Assembly (NCBI GenBank): GCA_016932955.1 | Contig: JAFGBV010000021.1 | Location: 1 to 18,086 of the forward strand | Length of the DNA stretch: 18,086 bases | Direction: 5' to 3' | Origin: Anaerolineales bacterium | Lineage (GTDB): Bacteria; Chloroflexota; Anaerolineae; Anaerolineales; UBA4823 | Shown here: in pieces, positions 1 through 6,698 of the stretch | How the letters are laid out: the number at the start of each line of letters is the position of its first letter | Numbering within the stretch: the first letter of the stretch is position 1 | Notes under the pieces: model-generated | What the model was told of the DNA's origin: nothing | Seen by the model: the letters and a program-made list of their open reading frames with translations, nothing else | Databases searched by the model: none | Translations under genes and position numbers: made by a program

Positions 1-602
1 GCCTGGTTGGCAGGGCCTTTGGTCTGGAAATTATGATCGACCCCGACCAGGATTGCCTCCTGAAAGCCCATGTAATAGGCTAATTGCAGGGCTACATAGG
101 TCACGGTGAAACCCTCGAACATGCGCCTGCTTGCATCTCCACGGAAGTTTTCTACGCCGGTGTAATCCGTATCCAGAAAGATTGTTTGTGGATCGCTGCC
201 CAACCAGCGGCGGGCCCGCCAGGTGATGAATTTGGGGAAGTTGAGCGCTTTCATCTCCTCCGCGCATTGCTCCAACACCAGATCGTTTACAGAAACCAGG
301 CAGGTGGTGGGGAAACCCAGCTCTGGAAAGAGCATATAGATGCGATTCAGGCCAAAGGTGAACTCACCCTTTAGCTTGCTCAGGTCTGTGTTGCGCAGGC
401 TGGGTCCGTTGCCGATCACAAAGCAGCGTTTGCCTGTGTGGGAATTGTGGTACCTTTGGAGCATCCGCTGGGATTGCCTCCAGCGCGGAGAGAAGGTGCG
501 GGCGGTAATATGCCGCCCGCGGTTATACCACCACCAGTAAGTATCCGAGCCAGCCTTCCAGAGCGGCGCGGGGAGGATGCGTTTCAATGCGCTTTTGTTC
601 AT
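1..602 (-). CDS. DUF115 / MptE-Maf-like protein, C-terminus cut by window edge
   Basis: An open frame runs from an ATG at 600-602 off the left edge, giving at least 200 residues. A GGAGGA ribosome site lies 5 bases before the ATG (608-613), which supports the start. After a basic, Trp-rich N-terminus (about 1-55) comes a segment with the glycine motif GNGPSL followed by LKGEFTFGLNR and later VGVDHNF. I recognise this as the PF01973 (DUF115, MptE-like) fold, which is shared with the Maf motility accessory factors that move nonulosonic acids onto flagellin. It is the last gene visible in the directon, 16 bases after the SDR. Within this nonulosonate locus a role as a glycosyltransferase that uses a CMP-sugar is attractive, but this is inference. 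Many bacterial PF01973 proteins in polysaccharide clusters have no proven activity, and the pterin kinase name attached to the family is unlikely to apply. The missing C-terminus limits confidence. Confidence 0.75.
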   Translation of the reverse strand, partial: MNKSALKRILPAPLWKAGSDTYWWWYNRGRHITARTFSPRWRQSQRMLQRYHNSHTGKRCFVIGNGPSLRNTDLSKLKGEFTFGLNRIYMLFPELGFPTTCLVSVNDLVLEQCAEEMKALNFPKFITWRARRWLGSDPQTIFLDTDYTGVENFRGDASRRMFEGFTVTYVALQLAYYMGFQEAILVGVDHNFQTKGPANQ

Positions 603-618
603 CGCGCTCCTCCTTCGG

Positions 619-1386
619 CTACTCTGTGCTCAAGCGGGCAGTCGCTCCGCCATCGACAATGAGCGCCTGACCGGTCATGAAAGACGACTGGTCTGCATCC
701 GCAAGGAAGTAGATGGCATGAGCAATCTCATCCGGTTGGCCGACGCGACCGTTCACGGTTCTGCGCGCCAAGTTGTCCAGGCGCTCTGTGATGTTGCTTC
801 CACCCACGTGACCACGACCGAGGCCGGCGCGCAGCATGGGGGTATCCACGGCTCCGGGTAAAATGGCATTGCAGCGGATGTTGTCGCTGGCGAACTCAAT
901 GGCGATGGCGCGCGTCAGCGCCAGCAAGCCGCCCTTGCTAGCTGCGTAGGCAGCGATATTGGCAGAGGTGGCTACGGCGTGCACTGAAGAAACATTGACG
1001 ATTGCTCCCCCTCCGGCATTCTTGAAGAGTGGGTGGGCCAGCTTGATCGCTAGAAAGACAGAGCGCAGGTTAGATGCCATGACCGCGTCCCATTCTTCGA
1101 CGCTGGTTTCCAGCAAAGGCTTGGCCACCTGCAAGGCGGCGTTATTGACCAGGGCGTTCAGGTAACCGGTGTAGGCATGAGCCTGGTTGAAGATGCTTTC
1201 CAGGTTCTCGCCAATCGAGATATCGGATTGGATGAAGATTCCATGGGAGGGGAAACCATCCCCGAAGGACAGGCGATCTACACCAATGACTCTCCAGCCG
1301 GACTGGGCAAAGAGATTGACCGTCGCGCGGCCAATACCCCCAGCCGCGCCGGTGATTAATACGGTGTTTGCTTTTTCGTTCTTCAT
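619..1386 (-). CDS. Short-chain dehydrogenase/reductase (SDR), NAD(H)-type
   Basis: A classical SDR of 255 residues, the usual family length. The Rossmann glycine motif TGAAGGIG is at 12-19, an Asp at 37 after the second strand suggests NAD(H) preference, the NNA motif is at 81-83, the active-site serine is at 133/134, and Y147-x3-K151 completes the catalytic set. The C-terminus has the common VDGG sequence. The ATG overlaps the stop of the upstream 2-hydroxyacid dehydrogenase by four bases (ATGA), so the two are almost certainly translationally coupled. A possible AAAGGAG ribosome site lies about 12 bases upstream. With that dehydrogenase and the CMP-sugar synthetase before it, the gene forms a compact three-gene module. 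It would oxidise or reduce a hydroxyl/keto group on a sugar or sugar-acid precursor. The substrate cannot be read from the sequence. Confidence 0.93.
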   Translation of the reverse strand: MKNEKANTVLITGAAGGIGRATVNLFAQSGWRVIGVDRLSFGDGFPSHGIFIQSDISIGENLESIFNQAHAYTGYLNALVNNAALQVAKPLLETSVEEWDAVMASNLRSVFLAIKLAHPLFKNAGGGAIVNVSSVHAVATSANIAAYAASKGGLLALTRAIAIEFASDNIRCNAILPGAVDTPMLRAGLGRGHVGGSNITERLDNLARRTVNGRVGQPDEIAHAIYFLADADQSSFMTGQALIVDGGATARLSTE

Positions 1387-2354
1387 GATCCTGGGGCTCC
1401 TTTCTCGCTGGGACGGCGTTGAATACCCAGTCCATCGAGCAGGTTGTTGATCGTGTTGCGGTGTACGCGCTTCCAGGCAGCCGGGCTGGAATTGGCGTTG
1501 TGGGGCGCGAGCATGACATTATCCATCCTCAGCAGGGGGCTGTCTGCAGGCAGGGGCTCTACCTCAAATACATCGAGGGCTGCGCCAGCAATGGTTCCGT
1601 TTTGCAGAGCTGCAACCAGGGCTGGCTCATCCACCACCGGACCACGCGAGGCGTTGATCAGGATGGCGGAGGGTTTCATCGTTGCCAGCGTTTGGGCGTT
1701 GATCAGGTGGTAGCTGGTGGGGTTCAGGTCGGGGTTCAGGCTGATGTAATCGGAGCGGGCAAGCAGATCTTGAAGGCTGGTCATCTCGATGTTGTTCTCA
1801 GCCAGGAAGACGTGATCGATCTCGATAATATCATTGCTCAAAAGCTGCATCCCAAAGGCGCGCCCCCGGCGCAGGATTGCCTTGCCGCAGTTGCCCACGC
1901 CGATCACCCCCAGCGTGCACTCGCTGAGAGAGACACCCTCTATCTTCTCCCAAGTGCCTGATTTCACCGCCCGGTCCATCCAGGGCTGGCGGCGGGCGAA
2001 TGCCAGCATGTATCCCAGCACGGTATCAGCCACGGCAAGGGTAAAGGCATTCGGCGTGTTGCAAACACGGATGCCCAGGCGCTCGGCAGCCTGGCGGTCG
2101 ATCGAGTCAATGCCGGTGCCCCATTTCGAGATCACTTTGAGGCGGGGGGCGCAGGCTTGCAGCACCGGCAGGGTATAGCGGTCATCGCCGCAAATCGCGC
2201 CGTCAAATTGACCGGCATATTGGAGAATCTCCTCCTCCGAGAGACGCTCATGCACTTCGGGCACGAGGAGTTCCAGCCCATACGATTCGAGCTCGGGGCG
2301 GAATTGATCCAGGAAAGGGATCATATAGGGTGCGGAAAACAGGACAGTTGTCAT
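1383..2354 (-). CDS. D-2-hydroxyacid dehydrogenase family protein (phosphoglycerate dehydrogenase-like)
   Basis: A 323-residue NAD-dependent D-isomer-specific 2-hydroxyacid dehydrogenase. The dinucleotide motif GVGNCG is at 152-157. The catalytic residues are all present: Arg237 in NASRGPVVDE, Glu266 in DVFEVEPL and His285 in APHNANS. The length fits the short form, without the ACT or ASB regulatory domains of serine-pathway SerA enzymes, so housekeeping serine synthesis is not indicated. It starts 21 bases after the CMP-sugar synthetase stop, with no good Shine-Dalgarno before the ATG. It overlaps the following SDR by ATGA. Its place beside a CMP-sugar synthetase suggests it interconverts a 2-keto and a 2-hydroxy acid on an unusual sugar acid that is then CMP-activated. 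Family assignment is secure; the reaction in this pathway is inference. Confidence 0.92.
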   Translation of the reverse strand: MTTVLFSAPYMIPFLDQFRPELESYGLELLVPEVHERLSEEEILQYAGQFDGAICGDDRYTLPVLQACAPRLKVISKWGTGIDSIDRQAAERLGIRVCNTPNAFTLAVADTVLGYMLAFARRQPWMDRAVKSGTWEKIEGVSLSECTLGVIGVGNCGKAILRRGRAFGMQLLSNDIIEIDHVFLAENNIEMTSLQDLLARSDYISLNPDLNPTSYHLINAQTLATMKPSAILINASRGPVVDEPALVAALQNGTIAGAALDVFEVEPLPADSPLLRMDNVMLAPHNANSSPAAWKRVHRNTINNLLDGLGIQRRPSEKGAPGS

Positions 2355-2375
2355 AGGAGTATGGATGAATACAGG

Positions 2376-3047
2376 TCAGGGATTGGATGAAGGGAGGCGC
2401 ATGAGGAAATCGACAACTGAAAAATCGAACTCTTCGTCGATATCCCAGGCTTCGCTCGCCTCGATCTCGAACATGAACGGCCTTTCTCCCAGGCGGTTGC
2501 GGCGATTGAGCAAAGCCTGGCGGGAGAAAATGTAAATGCAAGAGTTCTCCTCATAAACAGGGGGGAGATCCTGCGTTTGAAGGAGAATCGCGGGGTTGTG
2601 GTTGATTGCCCGGCCTAACTGATCCCACAGGCGGGTTTGCAGACGGGTGACCGAGAACAACGAATCATAAGCCGGGTAATGGCTGAGCAGTGCCTGGATG
2701 GCGCGTGATATGGTGTTCGCTCGCAACAAGGGATTGGTGGTATGGGTTTGCAGGTAGAGGTCCGCCTCCACCTGGGAAGTGTCATAAGCCAGGATTTCGT
2801 TCATCGGGATGGTATCTGCGCGCAGAGATTGAGGGCGCTCGAGGATGCGCACCGCGGGGAAGTGCTGGCGCAGGCTGTCGATCACGGGCTGGCTGTCTGT
2901 ATCAACAACCACCTCGCTGATCTCAGGGCAGGAGAGCAGGGTGCTGGTGATATGGTGAAACAATGGCTTGCCTGCCAGTAGGCGGTAGTTTTTGCCAGGC
3001 ACGCGCTGGGAATGGTGGCGCATGGGTACAAGTGCAACGATTTTCAC
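2376..3047 (-). CDS. CMP-nonulosonate-type cytidylyltransferase (NeuA/acylneuraminate family), stand-alone
   Basis: A 223-residue protein of the acylneuraminate cytidylyltransferase family, which activates a sugar acid with CTP. The nucleotide-binding signature appears as LVPMR at 6-10 and RVPGKN at 15-20, so the usual ARGGSK loop is altered to MRHHSQ. The family's QPTSPLR segment appears as QTHTTNPLL around 100-108, and the metal-binding DID is at 202-204. It starts at GTG (3045-3047) with AAGGA about 8 bases upstream. A palindrome spans the start codon. It differs clearly from the second cytidylyltransferase in the window (9252-10481) in loop sequence and in lacking a phosphatase domain, so it probably activates a different acid. 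It heads the cytidylyltransferase / 2-hydroxyacid dehydrogenase / SDR module. No matching NeuB-type synthase sits directly beside it; it may share the one at 8350-9219 or use another elsewhere. Confidence 0.88.
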   Translation of the reverse strand: MKIVALVPMRHHSQRVPGKNYRLLAGKPLFHHITSTLLSCPEISEVVVDTDSQPVIDSLRQHFPAVRILERPQSLRADTIPMNEILAYDTSQVEADLYLQTHTTNPLLRANTISRAIQALLSHYPAYDSLFSVTRLQTRLWDQLGRAINHNPAILLQTQDLPPVYEENSCIYIFSRQALLNRRNRLGERPFMFEIEASEAWDIDEEFDFSVVDFLMRLPSSNP

Positions 3048-3057
3048 GGTGAAAATC
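3039..3057. repeat. 19-bp perfect palindrome over the GTG start of the cytidylyltransferase
   Basis: Two 9-base arms, GATTTTCAC and GTGAAAATC, are perfectly complementary around a single central base. The palindrome covers the GTG start of the cytidylyltransferase gene and the end of its ribosome-binding region. In mRNA it would fold as an 8-bp stem with a 3-base loop that holds the start codon. It could also be an operator for a dimeric regulator. The bases are seen directly; any function is inferred. Confidence 0.5.
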
Positions 3058-3083
3058 CTTTCCGGGGTTGTTCTTTACGTTGT

Positions 3084-4061
3084 TTACTTTCCTGTAACTG
3101 CTGTAGAATCAGTGAGTTCAGCAGCAGGGTATTGAATGGGAGCGATATCTCTATGGAGAGCCTGACCAGATTGCAACCCTCCAGGGTAATAGAAAGTCTG
3201 GCGCAGTTGCCAGGTCAAAGGGCCAGATTGGCGGTATCCCTGGTATGTTCCCCAAAACTGCATCCAGCGGAACCAGAAGATGCTCCACAGGCTTTGCGAG
3301 AGCTGTCTCTTCTGTGCGGCATGCCACAGGTCGCTGGCTGTATTGGAGACGAAGAGGCGCACAAAATCCCATAACCTGAAGTGCTCCTGGGGAAAGATGC
3401 GTTTGAAGGCCATCGCCTCGCGGCGGTAGCGGTTGTAGACCCCGCGTGGCGTTTCTTCGTGAACGTGAATGATTTCTGCTTCGGCAGCATAGGAAATGGC
3501 ATAGCCCATTGCCATGATGCGATTAGCCCAATCGAGGTCTTCTAACCCGGGCAAAGTTTCATTGTAGCGTACTTTTTCCCACAGAGAGCGGCGGATAGCG
3601 GCATTGGCGTTGTTACAGAACGGGTAAGGCTGGCGGGGTTGGGAACGGTCTGGATACCAACTGCTGAACAACTGGTGCTCTGAAAATTTCGTCGTCGCAT
3701 TCCCGCGCTGCTTGCCATAGACCACGGCGACCTGGGGATCATGGAAGGGTGCCAGCAGACGTTCTAACCAGTCCGGGTAGACGGGATATACATGCGCGCT
3801 GGCAATCACAACCCATTCGCTCTGCGCGCGGGCAATCCCATGATTCAACGAAAATCCAAAAGTGAACTCCTCCGGCTGGATGTGGACGATCTGCAGCGGG
3901 TATTGGGCGGCAATTTCCAGGGTGCGGTCGGTAGAGCCGGAATCGACCAGGATCGTCTCGATATCCTGGATGGATTGCTGGGAGATGCCCGTAAGTAAGC
4001 GCTCAAGGTGCTTTTCTTCGTTATGTGCGCGGATGATAATGGAGCAGCGTGATTGACTCAC
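3084..4061 (-). CDS. GT2-family glycosyltransferase
   Basis: A 325-residue GT-A-fold family 2 glycosyltransferase. The N-terminal nucleotide-sugar region has IIIRAHNEE at 8-16 and VDSGSTDRT at 39-47, and the acceptor/base motif GLEDLDWANR is at 172-181. The usual metal-binding DxD position reads SAH (88-90), a variant seen in a GT2 subgroup. The C-terminal third (about 215-300) is rich in Trp, Arg and Tyr and may lie along the membrane, but no clear transmembrane helix is visible. It starts at GTG, overlapping the stop of the preceding sulfotransferase by GTGA. Donor and acceptor are unknown. A housekeeping GT2 role is unlikely given the surrounding sulfotransferases and CMP-sugar genes; it probably adds one sugar to the glycan made by this locus. 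Confidence 0.9.
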   Translation of the reverse strand: MSQSRCSIIIRAHNEEKHLERLLTGISQQSIQDIETILVDSGSTDRTLEIAAQYPLQIVHIQPEEFTFGFSLNHGIARAQSEWVVIASAHVYPVYPDWLERLLAPFHDPQVAVVYGKQRGNATTKFSEHQLFSSWYPDRSQPRQPYPFCNNANAAIRRSLWEKVRYNETLPGLEDLDWANRIMAMGYAISYAAEAEIIHVHEETPRGVYNRYRREAMAFKRIFPQEHFRLWDFVRLFVSNTASDLWHAAQKRQLSQSLWSIFWFRWMQFWGTYQGYRQSGPLTWQLRQTFYYPGGLQSGQALHRDIAPIQYPAAELTDSTAVTGK

Positions 4062-4930
4062 CAGTTCGTGTCTCGCTCGTAGCCAAGGCGTACGACCAGA
4101 TCGCCGGTGGCTTCTTTGAACATTTGCTTATGTTCGTCGGTAAAGTATTCGCGCCAGTTGCCCGGCTGGCCTTTGCGGAAGGTAGGGGATTTGGAAGGCT
4201 GTATCGCCCGTTTGAGCGTTTCGACAGCTTCCTGGCTTGAGATGCGCGGTGTGAAGCCAAACGCAGTGAGGTAATTTAACAGTATCAGGAGTGTCTCATC
4301 GCGATCCAGGATCAGGTCTTCAAAGCGTAGGCTGAGCACGTGGGGCTGGTCCAGCCAGCCCATGTACGATTTGTACCGCTCGCGCACGCTATCCCAGCCC
4401 ATCTCAGGCAGGCCATGGATGGTGGTTTTGATCCGTTCATCCATGCTGTGCAATGTTTGGGTAAAGTAAGCGTGCATGGCGTGGTTCTCGCGCATATCGG
4501 TAATGTAGAGGATGCGCGAGATGATCAAATCGCGCGGGTCGCGGTAGACGAAAACCGTTGCCCACGAGGGAGAAGTGAGAAGCGAGAGATAAGGCTCGCG
4601 GCAGGGGAGGAAACCGTTGGCGATCTCCCCTGAGCGCAAGCGGCGCAGCCGGACAAGGATATCTTTCGTCGGCAGCTTGGCATTGTTCATTGTGCGGTTA
4701 ATGGGCGGAAAGTTGCCGTCGACGAAAGGACCTAATTGGGGAAGCGCACGCAGCACCTGGATTAACAGGTGCGACCCGGCTTTTGCCATCACGGTGCCGA
4801 AAACAATCGGCATCTGGTGCAGGCTCTTTGTTCCCCAGCGCCGGGCTGTTGTCAGGCGGCGCTCCTGCAACCTGGCCCATTGGAGCCAGTATTTGGCCTC
4901 GTAGTAGAGCGCTTTACCAGTTTTCATCAT
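4058..4930 (-). CDS. Sulfotransferase, paralogue 1 of a tandem trio (altered 5'-phosphosulfate loop)
   Basis: A 290-residue cytosolic-type (Sulfotransfer_1) sulfotransferase, which moves sulfate from PAPS to a hydroxyl or amine. The 3'-phosphate-binding motif YRDPRDLIIS is at 129-138, and the C-terminal PAPS-binding motif FRKGQPGNWREYFT is at 251-264 and nearly canonical. The 5'-phosphosulfate-binding loop, PKSGT in its two neighbours, reads AKAGSH (49-54): the key lysine is kept but the proline and the serine next to the glycine are changed. The gene overlaps the upstream paralogue by 17 bases, and the two share the C-terminal pattern EEHKQ/DEHKQ-x-FK and a final Tyr-Glu-x-Asp-x-x-Trp. The trio therefore arose by tandem duplication. 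Substrate unknown, presumably positions on the glycan made here. The changed loop could mean altered kinetics or reduced activity. Confidence 0.92.
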   Translation of the reverse strand: MMKTGKALYYEAKYWLQWARLQERRLTTARRWGTKSLHQMPIVFGTVMAKAGSHLLIQVLRALPQLGPFVDGNFPPINRTMNNAKLPTKDILVRLRRLRSGEIANGFLPCREPYLSLLTSPSWATVFVYRDPRDLIISRILYITDMRENHAMHAYFTQTLHSMDERIKTTIHGLPEMGWDSVRERYKSYMGWLDQPHVLSLRFEDLILDRDETLLILLNYLTAFGFTPRISSQEAVETLKRAIQPSKSPTFRKGQPGNWREYFTDEHKQMFKEATGDLVVRLGYERDTNW

Positions 4931-5801
4931 CTTCGTATCCCAACCGGATCAAAACGTCTGCGGCGCACTGTTTGAACAACTGTTTGTGCTCCTCGGTGAA
5001 GTGCTTACGCCATTCTCCGCTTTGGCCGCGACGAAAGGTGAAAGAGCGCTGGGGGTCGATGGCATCGCTGAGGCATTCGATCGCCTGTGCGCGCCCAAGG
5101 TGCAGGCAGAAGCCGCGCCCCTCGGCGTAGTCGAGCAGTTTACCTAGGGCAGTAGCCCGTTCTGCAATGAAGTCTTCGAAACGCAAGACGAGAACAGAGC
5201 GACAATCCAACCATCCCAGGTAAGCCCGGAACCGCGTCCCAATATCGGGAAAATCACCTTTCCAGTCCGGGCGGCCTAAGATACTGACGCGGATTTTCTC
5301 TTCCAGCGAGGTGAGAGACTTGTAATATTCATGATGGATATTCTGGGTGGCTTTATCGCCAATGTAGAAGGCATGCGAGATGACCACATCGCGGGGGTCG
5401 CGCAGGATGAAGAAATGAGCGACATCTTTCTGCGTCCAGCCGGCCATGATTTCAGGCGAGGCGATCACATGCCCGAAGCAAAGATCGCCAGCCCGCAGCC
5501 GTTGCAAGTCGAGCAAGATTTCCTGGGCGCTGCGCAGCCTGCCGGTCTGGCGTTCATAGGTGAGGATGGGACCCATTCCGCGATCGACGGCGAGCCCGAT
5601 GCGCGGAAATGCAGAGAGGACTTGTGCCAGCAGGTGTGTGCCGCTTTTGGGAACGGAGTTGCCAAATAAGATCGGGGTCTGCGCCAGATGCGCAGAGCCA
5701 TAGCGCAAAGCAGCAATAGTACGTCGCACCTGCCAGCGAACCAGGCGCAGGCGGTCGCCAGCCCAGGAGGGAAGAGAGATAACCTTTGATGGGGTGTTCA
5801 T
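4914..5801 (-). CDS. Sulfotransferase, paralogue 2 of a tandem trio
   Basis: A 295-residue PAPS-dependent sulfotransferase. The intact loop PKSGTH is at 51-56, the 3'-phosphate motif LRDPRDVVIS is around 133-142, and the C-terminal RRGQSGEWRKHFT (about 257-269) matches the RKGxxGDWKxxFT signature of the SULT family. The last residues, YEDDENW, are almost shared with both neighbours. No signal peptide or membrane segment is seen, so the enzyme is probably cytoplasmic and acts on lipid-linked or nucleotide-linked intermediates before export. The ATG has no clear Shine-Dalgarno. A short inverted repeat sits a few bases upstream in the 31-base gap. It is one of four sulfotransferases in this window; each may be specific for a different position of the same glycan. 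Confidence 0.94.
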   Translation of the reverse strand: MNTPSKVISLPSWAGDRLRLVRWQVRRTIAALRYGSAHLAQTPILFGNSVPKSGTHLLAQVLSAFPRIGLAVDRGMGPILTYERQTGRLRSAQEILLDLQRLRAGDLCFGHVIASPEIMAGWTQKDVAHFFILRDPRDVVISHAFYIGDKATQNIHHEYYKSLTSLEEKIRVSILGRPDWKGDFPDIGTRFRAYLGWLDCRSVLVLRFEDFIAERATALGKLLDYAEGRGFCLHLGRAQAIECLSDAIDPQRSFTFRRGQSGEWRKHFTEEHKQLFKQCAADVLIRLGYEDDENW

Positions 5802-5805
5802 TCGT

Positions 5806-5817
5806 TGTCAGTTGACA
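5806..5817. repeat. Short inverted repeat upstream of sulfotransferase paralogue 2
   Basis: Two 5-base arms, TGTCA and TGACA, face each other around a 2-base centre, four bases upstream of the ATG of the sulfotransferase at 4914-5801. The layout resembles a small operator half-site pair, but arms this short also occur by chance. No promoter elements are convincing beside it. Confidence 0.2.
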
Positions 5818-5832
5818 GATCAAGCACCGTTA

Positions 5833-6693
5833 TTACCAGGAAAGATCCTTTTCATAGCCCAGGCGTATCAAGAGATCACCCGCCACCTCTTTGAAAAGCG
5901 CTTTATGTTCTTCCTGGAAGTGCTTGCGCCACTCGCCTGTTTTGCCGCTGCGGAAGGTGGGTGATTTTTCGGGAAGGATGCTTTGCTGGAAGGCGGCAAG
6001 CATCTGATCGCGCGGCACAGGCAGGGGCAGGAATTTTTCGTAATGCTCAATCACCTGCGCCAATGCCTTAGGCTGGTCGAGGATGTAATCTTCGAAGCGC
6101 TGCGAGAGCACCTCGGAACGTTCCAGCCAGCCGATATAAGGCTCAAAGCGCTTGCCGATATCCGGAAAATCCACATCCACTTCGGGCCGTCCCAGGATGC
6201 TGGTGGTGAGGCGTTCCTCGAACGTTTTCAGCACCTCAGCATAATAGCGGTGGTGCACATGCTCTGGAGCCATTTTGGTAACATAAAAAACATGCGAAAC
6301 CACAACATCGCGCGGATCCCTGTAAATGAAGAACGGAATATAGGGCTTTTGGCAAACACGATCCATCACATTGGGCCAGGCATGGAAGTGGGCGGCGGCA
6401 ATGTCGCCAGGGTGCAGCTTATCCAGGAAGTGCATGGCAGCCTGGGCATCGTTTGGGACGCCGGTGCGGGCATCGAACACGGCAAATACATCATAGGAGC
6501 GGTCTGCATAGGGAGCCACTCTCGCAAAGGCTGCCAGCACCTGGCGCAGCAGGTTGGTGCCGCTTTTGGGGAAAGAGATACCCATTAAAACTGCCCCACC
6601 GCCTTCAGGGGATTTTGAATTGCCAAAACGCAATCTGGCGGTTATGCGCTGGGTGTGATATTGCAGCCGGTCTAAATAATCTCGTGGGTTCAT
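5833..6693 (-). CDS. Sulfotransferase, paralogue 3 of a tandem trio
   Basis: A 286-residue Sulfotransfer_1-type enzyme. The intact 5'-phosphosulfate loop PKSGTN is at 42-47 and the 3'-phosphate motif RDPRDVVVSH is at 125-134. The C-terminal PAPS motif FRSGKTGEWRKHFQ (about 247-260) has Ser where the other two carry Lys or Arg. It ends YEKDLSW, the shared family tail. The gene starts 5 bases after the stop of the capsule-like gene and is followed 31 bases later by paralogue 2, so all three probably share a transcript. Between the RDPRD motif and the C-terminus, where acceptor-binding loops lie in this fold, the sequence differs clearly from its neighbours, which fits divergent acceptor specificity. 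Assignment to the family is firm; the acceptor is not known. Confidence 0.94.
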   Translation of the reverse strand: MNPRDYLDRLQYHTQRITARLRFGNSKSPEGGGAVLMGISFPKSGTNLLRQVLAAFARVAPYADRSYDVFAVFDARTGVPNDAQAAMHFLDKLHPGDIAAAHFHAWPNVMDRVCQKPYIPFFIYRDPRDVVVSHVFYVTKMAPEHVHHRYYAEVLKTFEERLTTSILGRPEVDVDFPDIGKRFEPYIGWLERSEVLSQRFEDYILDQPKALAQVIEHYEKFLPLPVPRDQMLAAFQQSILPEKSPTFRSGKTGEWRKHFQEEHKALFKEVAGDLLIRLGYEKDLSW

Positions 6694-6698
6694 TGGGA

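Noticed and set aside
1383..3047. Phosphonate pathway suggested by a CMP-transferase next to a 2-hydroxyacid dehydrogenase (as in phosphinothricin-type clusters)
   Set aside because: No PEP mutase, phosphonopyruvate decarboxylase or other phosphonate gene is seen, and the surroundings are clearly glycan-related.
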